64,000 nucleotides of DNA from JBCBDX01 sp039815825. GTDB taxonomy: Bacteria > Pseudomonadota > Alphaproteobacteria > Rhizobiales > Rhizobiaceae. Made by a program: the position numbers and the translations under genes. Of the stretch, positions 8,152 to 16,971 are shown one piece after another (the stretch's first letter is position 1; every line of letters starts with the position of its first letter). Below the pieces are notes generated by a model. It saw nothing but the letters and a program-made list of their open reading frames with translations. It ran no database searches and was not told where the DNA came from. Where the stretch lies: positions 1 to 64,000 of the forward strand of contig JBCBYO010000009.1 in NCBI GenBank assembly GCA_039815825.1, read 5' to 3'.

Positions 8152-9456
8152 CTACAAAATGTAGCGCGAAAGATCTGCATTCTTTGCAAGCTCTCCAACA
8201 TTTTGCCGGACGTACGCAGCATCAATAACCTGCTCTTGGCCTGCGCGGTCAGAAGCCTCGTAGGATATCTCGTCTAATACACGTTCCATGACCGTTTGAA
8301 GACGTCTAGCACCGATATTCTCAACTGATGCGTTCAGTTCAACCGCGATGTCAGCCAATGCATCAATAGCATCATCGGTGAAGCTGAGAGTCACGCCTTC
8401 TGTTTCCATCAAGGCAACATATTGTTTGATCAGGCTCGCTTCGGTTTCCGTCAAAATACGTTTGAAGTCTTCCTTTTCTAGCGCACGCAGCTCAACGCGA
8501 ATGGGCAACCGGCCCTGCAATTCCGGCAAAAGATCAGATGGTTTTGAAACGTGGAAAGCACCCGAGGCGATGAACAGAATATGATCTGTCTTCACCTGCC
8601 CATGTTTGGTTGCCACTGTCGTGCCTTCGACCAATGGCAGCAGGTCGCGCTGAACACCTTCCCGGCTAACGCCAGAACCAAACTTGCCCTCTGAAACCGC
8701 AATTTTGTCGATCTCGTCCAGGAAGACGATACCATTGTTCTCAACGAGCTTCAGTGCTTCTTGTGTGACTTGTTCTTGGTCCAAAAGCTTGTCGCTTTCG
8801 TCTGTGACCAAAAGCTCATAGCTGTCACGAACCGTCGTTTTCGTCTTTTTGGTCCGACCGCCAAGTGCCTTGCCCATCAAATCATTGAGATTGATCATGC
8901 CGACATTGCCGCCTGGCATGCCCGGAATATCCATCATGGGCGCGCCACCTGTGTCAGCAACCTCTATCTCGATTTCCTTGTCGTCCAGCTCGCCCGAACG
9001 CAGCTTCTTGCGGAAACTGTCTTTGGTGGCAGGACTTGCGGTTTTGCCGACCAATGCCTCCAACACCCGCTGTTCGGCGTTTACATGGGCCTTCGCCTTT
9101 ACATCCTCACGCTTGAGTTCCCGGACGAGTCCGATGCTGATTTCGACAAGATCGCGAACAATCTGCTCCACATCACGACCCACATAACCAACTTCCGTAA
9201 ACTTCGTCGCTTCGACTTTTACAAACGGGGCATTGGCGAGCTTGGCTAATCGTCTTGAAATTTCGGTTTTACCAACGCCAGTTGGACCGATCATCAAGAT
9301 GTTTTTCGGCATTACCTCATCGCGCAAATTGTCCGGCAGCTGTTGTCGCCGCCAACGATTACGCAGAGCTATGGCCACCGCCCGCTTTGCATCTTTTTGG
9401 CCAATGATGTGGCGGTCTAGTTCAGAGACGGTCTCCCGTGGAGAAAAATCACTCAT
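8152..9456 (-). CDS. hslU: ATP-dependent protease ATPase subunit HslU
   Basis: HslU is the AAA+ unfoldase of the HslUV protease. The 434-residue product has the P-loop GPTGVGKT at residues 57-64, an intermediate domain around residues 105-235 with a Gly/Met-rich patch, Walker B FLDEIDKI near residue 250, and the sensor-2 ARRLQTVMERVLDEISYEA segment. The C-terminus LSRYIL is the tail that docks into HslV. I start at the ATG in an ATGA overlap with the upstream membrane-protein gene; a longer in-frame ORF reaches 9546 but would lie inside that gene. Confidence 0.95.
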   Translation of the reverse strand: MSDFSPRETVSELDRHIIGQKDAKRAVAIALRNRWRRQQLPDNLRDEVMPKNILMIGPTGVGKTEISRRLAKLANAPFVKVEATKFTEVGYVGRDVEQIVRDLVEISIGLVRELKREDVKAKAHVNAEQRVLEALVGKTASPATKDSFRKKLRSGELDDKEIEIEVADTGGAPMMDIPGMPGGNVGMINLNDLMGKALGGRTKKTKTTVRDSYELLVTDESDKLLDQEQVTQEALKLVENNGIVFLDEIDKIAVSEGKFGSGVSREGVQRDLLPLVEGTTVATKHGQVKTDHILFIASGAFHVSKPSDLLPELQGRLPIRVELRALEKEDFKRILTETEASLIKQYVALMETEGVTLSFTDDAIDALADIAVELNASVENIGARRLQTVMERVLDEISYEASDRAGQEQVIDAAYVRQNVGELAKNADLSRYIL

Positions 9457-10634
9457 GCAGTCTGCTTCACTCTTATCGGTGGTAATTTGTTGAGAACCGA
9501 TGTGGGAAGCGTTGGTGAAATGATCAAGCCACGTATGCGTTGCCAACCTGCGCCAAAGATCATGATAAGGGTGCCGACGACCAACAAGATAAGCGCAAAC
9601 GCTGGAATCCCGGTGTTTTCAGATGCTGAATTGATGAGGAAATAAATACCCAGCGTACCAAAATAGGCGAGTGTTGGGATAAGCAGCGAACGCCGGTCGA
9701 TGGCGAGAGCTACGTAAACAAAAACAAAAATCAGCATAGTGAGCAGCACCGTGGCCGTCGTCCCTGGTTCCACTTCGCCAAAGATCACTTCCTGACCGGT
9801 GGACAGAACGAAAAGCGGATGAACCAAAAGCGGTGCGGAGACAACATGAAGCCAAAAAGCGCAATCGGACCAAACCGTGATGCGCTCACGATCGTGCAAA
9901 TCAAACATCACACCGACCGCAAAGATGAGCAATCCGACGATGAGCGGAATATAAAGCGCGTTGCGTAACAGATTGGGTAACTCTTCCAGCAGCGGCACTT
10001 GAATGTTGCCGGATGTTACGCCGTCGTAGAGGAACAGCGCGCCATAGGCGGATAACAAGGCGGTAGTCGAAATCGCGATAACTGCGGCCATGATGGGAAC
10101 TTTGAACCGCCAAAAGTAGACAATGGCAGCGATAATCACTGTCCCAAAAAATACCGTTGCGACAACGCCGAGATTACCTCGCATCCCGACCAGCTGCACC
10201 ATGTTCTCAGGAAGGGCCAAATCAAACCGGTTGACCATGACATCGGTCAGAATTTCGGTCACCGCGGCAATAAAACCAATACCTAGAACAGTAGAAGAAA
10301 GCCGCATACGGTGCTGGCGTGTGACAAATTCGGCTACCCCCCACAGGAAAACCGCGAGGACGCCATAGAGAATCATCGGCTGTGGGCCAAAGACCGACGA
10401 GAGTGCAAAGAACAAGCCAGCCGAAACGAGTACAACGCCGATCGTCACAAACATGTCGTTGCCGCCGCCGATCAAGCGTATCGCTTCATCGCCGGAAGCG
10501 GTTGCATCCGTACTTTCGTCACTATTGCGGTTTTTAATCTCGGTCGTCGCAAAAGTTACAAGTCGATCCTTCTGCGCGGAACTTATGATGTCGCGGCGCA
10601 CGGCTTCGTCTAGTTGATCACCTGTAATTATCAT
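9453..10634 (-). CDS. Multi-pass membrane protein (DUF2157-like)
   Basis: A 393-residue integral membrane protein with a cytosolic N-terminus of about 70 residues and at least nine hydrophobic segments. The N-terminal part (ITGDQLDEAVRRDIISSAQ) and the GGGNDMFVTIGVVLVSAGLF entry to the first membrane helix resemble the DUF2157 family. No catalytic motif is seen. Start chosen at the ATG in an ATGA overlap with the upstream acetyltransferase stop, with GGAAAGG about 12 bases ahead; its stop overlaps hslU the same way. Why it sits between hslV and hslU is unknown. Confidence 0.75.
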   Translation of the reverse strand: MIITGDQLDEAVRRDIISSAQKDRLVTFATTEIKNRNSDESTDATASGDEAIRLIGGGNDMFVTIGVVLVSAGLFFALSSVFGPQPMILYGVLAVFLWGVAEFVTRQHRMRLSSTVLGIGFIAAVTEILTDVMVNRFDLALPENMVQLVGMRGNLGVVATVFFGTVIIAAIVYFWRFKVPIMAAVIAISTTALLSAYGALFLYDGVTSGNIQVPLLEELPNLLRNALYIPLIVGLLIFAVGVMFDLHDRERITVWSDCAFWLHVVSAPLLVHPLFVLSTGQEVIFGEVEPGTTATVLLTMLIFVFVYVALAIDRRSLLIPTLAYFGTLGIYFLINSASENTGIPAFALILLVVGTLIMIFGAGWQRIRGLIISPTLPTSVLNKLPPIRVKQTA

Positions 10635-11149
10635 GGGTCTGGATTGCCTTTCCATTCCATCAGAAGAACCGAACCATCCTGTTCGTCGGCTACTGTTATG
10701 GGCAAAAAACCTGATTTTTCATAGGCGCGGATAGCGCGTTTGTTCTCAACATCAGGATCAATGATGATTTTGGTAAACCCATCCCCGAAAAGTTTCTCCA
10801 CAAAGGTCGACAAGGCGACGGTTCCGAGCCCTTTGGAGAGTTGGTCGGCAGGACCGATCGACAAATCAACCCCAATGGTGCCGTCTGGAAAATCCATGAC
10901 CCAAGGTGATTGCTTATTCCAGGGCGGTACCTTGGCATCTTCGATACGCCAATATTGAATGTACCCAATTGGATTGCCATCGTTCAGGAATAGAAACGGC
11001 TGCGTCGGGTCACGCCCGTCGAGCATGTCTTTGATATAGCCAAGTTCGACCTCCGGCTCGCCCCACCATTCGCGCCAATGCGGCAATTCCATCCATGAAC
11101 GGATAAGCGGAAGGTCTCTGGCGGTCACCGGTTTGAAGTTGATAGGCAT
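10631..11149 (-). CDS. GNAT acetyltransferase, AAC(6')-like
   Basis: A 172-residue N-acetyltransferase. The opening MELPHWREWWGEPE, the internal IGYIQYWR, the acetyl-CoA loop around QLSKGLGTVALSTFV and the DPDVENKRAIRAYEKSGF motif are those of the AAC(6')-Ib/RimL-like branch of GNAT enzymes. Family members acetylate aminoglycosides, but many chromosomal relatives have other or unknown substrates, so resistance should not be assumed. It lies three bases after the preceding acetyltransferase gene and overlaps the next gene by four bases. Confidence 0.82.
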   Translation of the reverse strand: MPINFKPVTARDLPLIRSWMELPHWREWWGEPEVELGYIKDMLDGRDPTQPFLFLNDGNPIGYIQYWRIEDAKVPPWNKQSPWVMDFPDGTIGVDLSIGPADQLSKGLGTVALSTFVEKLFGDGFTKIIIDPDVENKRAIRAYEKSGFLPITVADEQDGSVLLMEWKGNPDP

Positions 11150-11152
11150 GGG

Positions 11153-11659
11153 CTAGCTTAGGAATTTGATCATCAAAAGTTCATCAATATCGCGATCTGG
11201 TAGACGAATAGCCGATGGTTCGTGTCCGTAGGTCTCAAATCCAGCTTTGGTGTAAAGGCGCTTGGCAGGCTCGTTTTCAGCCCCAACGCCGAGATGCAGC
11301 TGGGTGATGCCCACCTCTGCTGCTCGGGCGGCAATTACGTCGAGGATCCGCGAGCCAATACCCTGGCCACTATAGTCAGGGTGAACAAAAACGCCATAAA
11401 CGAAGGCGCGGTGTTGCAGTTTTGAACCGGGTAAGGGCTCAAAATTTGCCATACCAACGAGTATGTCACTTGCAAACGCGCCGATGAATACCCGGTTTCC
11501 TGTCAATGTGGTAAGCCACGCGCTATCCGGTTTTTGCAGGTCCTCCGCATAGTCACTCCCAAAGGCTTCTGGCCTGGTTTTCAGGCCCAATAGCCGCAGC
11601 GTCTTATACTGTGCCGCGTCATCGGCGCCGAGTTGCCGGATATCTACGTCAACTGACAT
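11153..11659 (-). CDS. GNAT family N-acetyltransferase
   Basis: A 168-residue GNAT enzyme. Core signals are FVYGVFVHPDYSGQGIGSRI (motif A, acetyl-CoA binding) and LHLGVGAENEPAKRLYTKAGF (motif B). The substrate cannot be told. The ATG at 11659 overlaps the end of hslV by 11 bases; an alternative TTG at 11671 is less likely. A GNAT gene between hslV and hslU is a known rhizobial arrangement; here there are two of them plus a membrane protein. Confidence 0.82.
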   Translation of the reverse strand: MSVDVDIRQLGADDAAQYKTLRLLGLKTRPEAFGSDYAEDLQKPDSAWLTTLTGNRVFIGAFASDILVGMANFEPLPGSKLQHRAFVYGVFVHPDYSGQGIGSRILDVIAARAAEVGITQLHLGVGAENEPAKRLYTKAGFETYGHEPSAIRLPDRDIDELLMIKFLS

Positions 11660-12212
11660 CCAAGGTCTCAATCACCAGATTGTGGTTGGTGAAAACGCAG
11701 ATGTCGCCAGCAATTTGCATGGCTTTTTTGGCTATCTCTTCGGCATCGAGATCAAGGTCAACGAGCGCACGTGCTGCCGCTAAAGCATAATTCCCGCCAG
11801 AACCAATCGCCATCACACCATATTCCGGCTCGAGCACATCGCCATTGCCGGTCACGCACAAAGACACATCCTTGTCGGCGACCAACATCAATGCTTCCAG
11901 ATTGCGCAAATATTTGTCGGTCCGCCAGTCCTTGGCCAGCTCCACGCATGCACGCATCAATTGGTTTGGATATTGTTCCAGTTTCTTTTCCAACCGGTCG
12001 AGCAGTGTAAAGGCATCAGCGGTAGCACCGGCAAAACCGGCAATAACTTGCCCGTCTTTTCCGATCCGGCGCACTTTTCGTGCATTGCCCTTCATGACGA
12101 CTGATTGGCCCATGGTGACTTGGCCGTCGCCGGCGATGACAACTTTGCCACCTTTACGAACGGTGACAATTGTTGTCGCATGCATGGATGGTAAAGCGCT
12201 GTGTTCGCTCAT
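11649..12212 (-). CDS. hslV: ATP-dependent protease subunit HslV
   Basis: HslV is the peptidase of HslUV, a two-ring relative of the proteasome beta subunit. The 187-residue product has a short propeptide (residues 1-12) and then TTIVTVRKGGK; Thr13 would be the N-terminal nucleophile after processing. GDGQVTMG, GFAGATADAF and GSGGNYALAAARAL are family hallmarks. The ATG at 12212 is preceded by AGAGGAA, so the longer frame from 12251 is rejected. First gene of an operon reading through two acetyltransferases and a membrane protein to hslU, divergent from hisB. Confidence 0.95.
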   Translation of the reverse strand: MSEHSALPSMHATTIVTVRKGGKVVIAGDGQVTMGQSVVMKGNARKVRRIGKDGQVIAGFAGATADAFTLLDRLEKKLEQYPNQLMRACVELAKDWRTDKYLRNLEALMLVADKDVSLCVTGNGDVLEPEYGVMAIGSGGNYALAAARALVDLDLDAEEIAKKAMQIAGDICVFTNHNLVIETLDVS

Positions 12213-12331
12213 CAGCAAATTCCTCTTCTTTGCGCCTATGTAAGGATCCATGGAGTACTTGCAAACGTGTGGTGGCGTTTCACCTTAAGGCTTGATAGAC
12301 ACCGCCGTAAATACATCAGGAAAACAAGAAG

Positions 12332-12931
12332 ATGGCAGATCGTATTGCTGAGGTGACCCGTAAAACCAATGAGACGGCCATCACTGTGTCCGTCAACCTT
12401 GATGGATCGGGTAAGCGGGATATCCAGACTGGTATCGGCTTTTTTGATCACATGCTCGACCAACTCGCGCGTCACTCACTTATTGATATGACGATCAAGG
12501 CTGAAGGCGACCTTCACATTGATGACCACCACACAGTGGAAGATGTCGGCATTTGCTTGGGCCAGGCGATCAACAAGGCGCTTGATGACCGTCGTGGTGT
12601 TACCCGCTATGCCAGTCTTGATTTGGCCATGGATGAAGCCCTGACCCGGGCCGCCATCGATGTGTCTGGCCGGCCGTTTCTGGTCTGGCGTGTTGATTTT
12701 ACGGCACCCAAGATCGGCACGTTCGATACTGAGTTGGTGCGCGAGTTTTTCCAGGCCTTTTCACAAAATGCCCGTATTACGCTGCATGTTGAAAACTTCT
12801 ACGCTGCCAATGCGCACCACATCGCCGAGACGTGTTTCAAAGCTGTGGCCCGAGTATTGCGTACCTCCATCGAGATGGATCCCCGCCAGAGCGATGCGAT
12901 CCCATCAACCAAAGGCACACTGAACGGATAA
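12332..12931 (+). CDS. hisB: Imidazoleglycerol-phosphate dehydratase
   Basis: HisB removes water from imidazole-glycerol phosphate in histidine synthesis, using a manganese centre. The 199-residue monofunctional enzyme has the metal-binding motifs FDHMLDQL (38-45) and DDHHTVED (64-71), and the second half repeat with NAHHIAETCFKA. It is not fused to the phosphatase domain of the E. coli protein. First gene of a run through hisE and possibly coaA; 119 bases separate it from the divergent hslV. Confidence 0.95.
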   Translation: MADRIAEVTRKTNETAITVSVNLDGSGKRDIQTGIGFFDHMLDQLARHSLIDMTIKAEGDLHIDDHHTVEDVGICLGQAINKALDDRRGVTRYASLDLAMDEALTRAAIDVSGRPFLVWRVDFTAPKIGTFDTELVREFFQAFSQNARITLHVENFYAANAHHIAETCFKAVARVLRTSIEMDPRQSDAIPSTKGTLNG

Positions 12932-12934
12932 GTC

Positions 12935-13372
12935 ATGCCACGTTTTGTTGTACTGGAAAGCGATATTGAGACAAAAGACCAGAAAGTGAAGGTCATGCGG
13001 GACGGGTTCGCGATTCTCGCGATCGGCTTTCCCATTCCGTGGCTGCTGTTTCATCGACTTTGGCTGGAAACAGCTATCGTGGGTGTGGCTCTTTTCGCGG
13101 TCAATATGTACTCCGAGAACCTGTACCTGACAGGTATCACTTTCGTCGGCAATCTGGCGATCGGCCTCCTTGTTGCTTTAGAAGGCGACAATCGGATCAT
13201 CGCGAAAGCAAAGAGGCGCGGCTATCGCGAAGTTGCAATTGTGGCGGATGCCGAAAACAAGTGGGAGGCCGAGTGGCGAGCCGCTTATTTACTGGGCCAG
13301 CAGCAACGAAAGAATAAAAATCCCGACCGAGAACCGAACGGCGACAGCGACATGATACTGGGGCTGGCATAA
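12935..13372 (+). CDS. DUF2628 family membrane protein
   Basis: A 145-residue protein with two hydrophobic stretches (about residues 26-42 and 48-80) and a charged C-terminal tail rich in Lys, Asn and Asp. The sequence around RRGYREVAIVADAENKWEAE matches the DUF2628 family. Genes of this family frequently lie between hisB and hisH in Rhizobiales, as here, with three and five bases to its neighbours. No function is known; a link to histidine synthesis rests on position only. Confidence 0.8.
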   Translation: MPRFVVLESDIETKDQKVKVMRDGFAILAIGFPIPWLLFHRLWLETAIVGVALFAVNMYSENLYLTGITFVGNLAIGLLVALEGDNRIIAKAKRRGYREVAIVADAENKWEAEWRAAYLLGQQQRKNKNPDREPNGDSDMILGLA

Positions 13373-13377
13373 GCGGC

Positions 13378-14028
13378 ATGCGCGTAGCGATTATTGATTA
13401 TGGGTCGGGCAATCTGCGTTCGGCAACAAAAGCCTTTGAGCGCGCTTCGCGTGAAGCGGGCATATCTGCAGACATCGTTCTGACCAGCGATCCCGACCGT
13501 GTGACCAGTGCCGATCGTATCGTGCTGCCGGGCGTGGGTGCCTACGCAGATTGCGCTGCTGGATTGGGGGCAGTTGATGGTATGCGCGACGCCATCGAAA
13601 CGGTCGTTCGCGAAAAGGGCCGCCCTTTTTTCGGCATTTGCGTTGGTATGCAATTGATGTCCACGCGTGGCCTTGAAAAGACAGTCACCTCTGGGTTTGA
13701 TTGGATTAATGGCGATGTGAAGTTGATGCAGCCGGGCGATCCAGCTTTGCGCATACCGCAAATCGGATGGAACACACTAAACGTCCATGTTGATCACCCG
13801 ATGCTGGACGGGATCAGAACAGGGCCTGACGGCCTGCACGCCTATTTCGTGCATTCATACTTTCTGGATGCTGAACACAAGGACGATGTTGTGGCGACAT
13901 GCGGCTATGGCGGACCGGTGACCGCGATTGTCTCGCGTGGCAATGTTTTCGGCACGCAATTTCACCCCGAAAAAAGCCAGACACTGGGTCTGGCTTTGAT
14001 CGCTAATTTCTTGAAGTGGGCGCCGTGA
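13378..14028 (+). CDS. hisH: Imidazole glycerol phosphate synthase, glutaminase subunit
   Basis: HisH hydrolyses glutamine and channels ammonia to HisF. The 216-residue product is a class I glutamine amidotransferase: nucleophile Cys88 in FFGICVGMQ, and the His/Glu of the triad in FGTQFHPEKS close to residue 198. The oxyanion region PGVGAY is at 51-56. It overlaps hisA by four bases (GTGA) in the preferred model. Complete and normal. Confidence 0.95.
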   Translation: MRVAIIDYGSGNLRSATKAFERASREAGISADIVLTSDPDRVTSADRIVLPGVGAYADCAAGLGAVDGMRDAIETVVREKGRPFFGICVGMQLMSTRGLEKTVTSGFDWINGDVKLMQPGDPALRIPQIGWNTLNVHVDHPMLDGIRTGPDGLHAYFVHSYFLDAEHKDDVVATCGYGGPVTAIVSRGNVFGTQFHPEKSQTLGLALIANFLKWAP

Positions 14029-14774
14029 CCAAATCCAAAATCCTCTTCCCAGCCATTGATCTCAAAGATGGTCAGTGCGTTCGCCTCAAGCTTGGCGAAA
14101 TGGACACTGCCACGGTGTACAATGAAGATCCGGGTGCGCAGGCCAAAGCCTTTGAAGATCAAGGCTTTCAATGGCTGCATGTCGTTGATCTGAACGGCGC
14201 GTTTGAGGGCGAAAGCGTTAATGGCGCGGCGGTTGATGCCATTTTGGCATCAACGAAAAACCCGGTACAGTTGGGCGGCGGTATTCGCACACTGGGGCAT
14301 ATTGAAAACTGGCTGGAAAAGGGCCTTGCACGGGTCATTTTAGGAACGGTCGCCGTGCGTGACCCAGACCTGGTGAAGGAAGCCTGCAAGTTGTTCCCAA
14401 GCAAGATCGCCGTCGGCATTGATGCCAAAGGCGGCAAAGTAGCGGTTGAAGGTTGGGCGGAAGCTTCCGAACTCGGCGTCATTGAGTTGGCGGAGCGCTT
14501 TGAAGGCGCGGGCGTTGCAGCGATAATCTACACGGACATTGATCGCGATGGCATTTTAACGGGCATCAATTGGGAATCGACAATTGAATTGGCCGACGCT
14601 GTTTCCATTCCCGTGATCGCTTCTGGTGGCTTGGCGTCCGTCGCTGATATTGTTCGGATGACCATGCCGGATGCTGTCAAGTTGGAAGGTGCCATTTCCG
14701 GACGCGCGCTATATGATGGCCGTATTGATCCAGATGAAGCGCTGCAGATCTTGGAGAAAGCGCCAACAGCATGA
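14025..14774 (+). CDS. hisA: ProFAR isomerase (HisA)
   Basis: HisA is a (beta/alpha)8-barrel that isomerises ProFAR to PRFAR in histidine synthesis. I start at the GTG that overlaps the hisH stop (GTGA), giving 249 residues; an upstream in-frame GTG at 14016 would add three residues. The catalytic Asp is D12 in PAIDLKDG; the phosphate-binding loops are LGGGIRT and the late ASGGLAS. The end overlaps hisF by four bases (ATGA). Confidence 0.94.
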   Translation: MTKSKILFPAIDLKDGQCVRLKLGEMDTATVYNEDPGAQAKAFEDQGFQWLHVVDLNGAFEGESVNGAAVDAILASTKNPVQLGGGIRTLGHIENWLEKGLARVILGTVAVRDPDLVKEACKLFPSKIAVGIDAKGGKVAVEGWAEASELGVIELAERFEGAGVAAIIYTDIDRDGILTGINWESTIELADAVSIPVIASGGLASVADIVRMTMPDAVKLEGAISGRALYDGRIDPDEALQILEKAPTA

Positions 14775-15553
14775 CGATGAAAGCTCGTGTCATACCCTGC
14801 CTAGATGTCAAAGACGGCCGTGTCGTTAAAGGCGTCAATTTTGTCGATCTGGTTGATGCCGGAGATCCGGTTGAAGCGGCGATAGCCTATGACGCCGCCG
14901 GAGCCGATGAGCTGTGTTTTTTGGATATCACCGCCTCATCTGACAATCGCGATACGATTTTCGACGTCGTCGCCCGTACGGCAGAACATTGCTTTATGCC
15001 TGTTACTGTTGGTGGTGGCGTCCGCAAGGTTGAAGACATCCGCAAACTCCTGTTGGCCGGTGCCGACAAGGTCTCCATCAACACCGCAGCGGTGAAGAAC
15101 CCGGACTTTGTCGCTGAAGCGGCTGACAAATTTGGCAACCAATGCATCGTTGTCGCCATCGACGCGAAATCAGTGGGCAATGGGCGCTGGGAGATTTTTA
15201 CCCATGGTGGCCGCGAACCCACGGGGATTGACGCGATTGAATTTGCTCGAAAGGTGGTCGATCTGGGAGCGGGTGAAATCCTGCTGACGTCGATGGATCG
15301 TGATGGCACCAAGGCCGGGTTCGACATAGCGCTTACCCGCGCCATCGCCGATGCCGTGCGCGTACCGGTTATCGCGTCAGGTGGTGTCGGCAATCTTGAT
15401 CACTTGGTTGAGGGCGTGCGTGATGCGCATGCAACCGGTGTTTTGGCAGCATCCATTTTCCATTTCGGTACTTACACCATTGGGGAGGCTAAGGAACACA
15501 TGGCCAAGGCAGGCATTCCCGTGCGTCTCGATATGGGAGAAGCTGCGGCATGA
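14771..15553 (+). CDS. hisF: Imidazole glycerol phosphate synthase, cyclase subunit
   Basis: HisF converts PRFAR and ammonia from HisH into imidazole-glycerol phosphate and AICAR. The 260-residue barrel has the catalytic Asp in IPCLDVKDG (D12), the second in VAIDAKS (near residue 133), and the phosphate loops VGGGVR and IASGGVG. Length is usual. It overlaps hisA at its start and hisE at its end, both ATGA, a sign of tight translational coupling. Confidence 0.96.
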   Translation: MTMKARVIPCLDVKDGRVVKGVNFVDLVDAGDPVEAAIAYDAAGADELCFLDITASSDNRDTIFDVVARTAEHCFMPVTVGGGVRKVEDIRKLLLAGADKVSINTAAVKNPDFVAEAADKFGNQCIVVAIDAKSVGNGRWEIFTHGGREPTGIDAIEFARKVVDLGAGEILLTSMDRDGTKAGFDIALTRAIADAVRVPVIASGGVGNLDHLVEGVRDAHATGVLAASIFHFGTYTIGEAKEHMAKAGIPVRLDMGEAAA

Positions 15554-15873
15554 CGGATTTCACGCTCAAAGATCTCGAAACGATCATTGCCAGCAAGGCA
15601 ACCGATGATCCGCTGAAATCGTGGACAGCCAAGCTCATATCTGCGGGACCGGAAGAAATCGCCAAAAAGCTTGGTGAAGAGGCGACCGAAACGATTATAG
15701 CGGCATTAACAGAGAGCAAGGGGGCATTTGTCGCTGAAAGCGCTGATCTGATCTATCACTGGATGGTCCTGGCGCGCGCGAAAGATGTTTCGCTGGAAGA
15801 AGTGCTTTTGGAGCTTGAACGCCGCACCGCCCAAAGTGGACTTGCAGAGAAAGCCTCTCGTAAGGCAGACTAG
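15550..15873 (+). CDS. hisE: Phosphoribosyl-ATP pyrophosphatase
   Basis: HisE removes pyrophosphate from PR-ATP, the second step of histidine synthesis. The 107-residue, all-helical MazG-like protein has the metal-binding GEEATETIIAAL and ESADLIYHWMVL segments. It is a stand-alone enzyme, not fused to HisI. ATGA overlap with hisF; coaA follows after 26 bases, with an AGGGA-like ribosome site before its ATG. Confidence 0.94.
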   Translation: MTDFTLKDLETIIASKATDDPLKSWTAKLISAGPEEIAKKLGEEATETIIAALTESKGAFVAESADLIYHWMVLARAKDVSLEEVLLELERRTAQSGLAEKASRKAD

Positions 15874-15899
15874 ATAGACTTCGCTTCGGGAGGGATGCG

Positions 15900-16964
15900 A
15901 TGGATCAGTCTGCGGATACGAGCTCGACTATGCTCGACAAAGCACTTTTTGATGAGCTGGCCAGAGCGCCGGCACCGCCACCGCAATCACCGGAAGATGC
16001 GGCGGTCGTTGACCAATTGGCCGGCGGGCCATTTTCGCCCTATCGCTATTTCACCGCCGAACGATGGGCCGAGTTTCGAGCCGATACCCCGCTCACGTTG
16101 ACTGAGGATGAGGTTCACCGGCTTCGCTCGCTTAATGACCCAATAGAGCTGGATGAAGTGCGCCGGATCTATCTGTCACTCTCGCGGCTATTGTCCGCAC
16201 ATGTCGAGGCATCGCAGGAATTGTTTCGGCAGCGAAAGAAGTTTCTGAACGTTGCGGATGTCAACAAAACGCCTTTCATCATCGGGGTTGCAGGGTCTGT
16301 TGCGGTGGGCAAGTCAACCACCGCGCGCGTGCTGAAAGAATTGCTGGCGCGCTGGCCTACAAGTCCGAAAGTGTCTCTGGTGACAACGGACGGGTTTCTT
16401 CTTCCCAATGAAGAGCTACGCAAGCGCAACCTTATGGAACGCAAAGGCTTCCCGGAAAGCTATGATGTCAGCGCCATCTTGAATTTCCTATCGGCGATCA
16501 AAGCGGGCGAAAAGTCGGTAAAGGCCCCCCTTTACTCGCATCTGACTTACGATGTGCGAGAAGATGAATATCTGACGGTTGAACAGCCGGACATTCTTAT
16601 TTTTGAAGGAATTAACGTACTCCAAGTACGTGACCTGCCCGAAGACGGTCGAATGATACCATTTGTGTCCGATTTTTTTGACTTCTCGGTCTATATCGAT
16701 GCCGATGATGAGCTGATCCATAAATGGTATGTGGACCGCTTTTTGAGATTACGCGAGACCGCGTTTACGGATCCGAACTCCTTCTTTCATCGCTATTCGC
16801 AACTTTCAAAAGATGCAGCATTGGCGATCGCAGAAGGGTTATGGGCGAACATCAATTTGACGAACCTGCGTGAAAACATTCTACCTACCCGGCCGCGTGC
16901 CGATTTGATCCTGCGCAAAGGTGCTGATCATTTGGTGGAGAGTGTTCTCTTGAGAAAGCTTTAG
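15900..16964 (+). CDS. coaA: Pantothenate kinase, type I
   Basis: CoaA phosphorylates pantothenate, the regulated entry to CoA synthesis. The 354-residue product is longer than E. coli CoaA because of an N-terminal Pro/Asp-rich extension of about 40 residues. The P-loop GVAGSVAVGKST is at 129-140; LVTTDGFLLPN, MERKGFPESYD and FEGINVLQ are type I motifs. The hisE-coaA order is typical of Rhizobiales. Convergent with alkB, with seven bases between stops. Confidence 0.94.
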   Translation: MDQSADTSSTMLDKALFDELARAPAPPPQSPEDAAVVDQLAGGPFSPYRYFTAERWAEFRADTPLTLTEDEVHRLRSLNDPIELDEVRRIYLSLSRLLSAHVEASQELFRQRKKFLNVADVNKTPFIIGVAGSVAVGKSTTARVLKELLARWPTSPKVSLVTTDGFLLPNEELRKRNLMERKGFPESYDVSAILNFLSAIKAGEKSVKAPLYSHLTYDVREDEYLTVEQPDILIFEGINVLQVRDLPEDGRMIPFVSDFFDFSVYIDADDELIHKWYVDRFLRLRETAFTDPNSFFHRYSQLSKDAALAIAEGLWANINLTNLRENILPTRPRADLILRKGADHLVESVLLRKL

Positions 16965-16971
16965 CGGGCTG

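Noticed and set aside
8761..9249. 162-codon plus-strand frame
   Set aside because: Antisense shadow of hslU.
10631..11149. Aminoglycoside resistance gene
   Set aside because: The AAC(6')-like fold is clear, but it is a chromosomal gene inside the hslV-hslU operon; resistance cannot be claimed from sequence.
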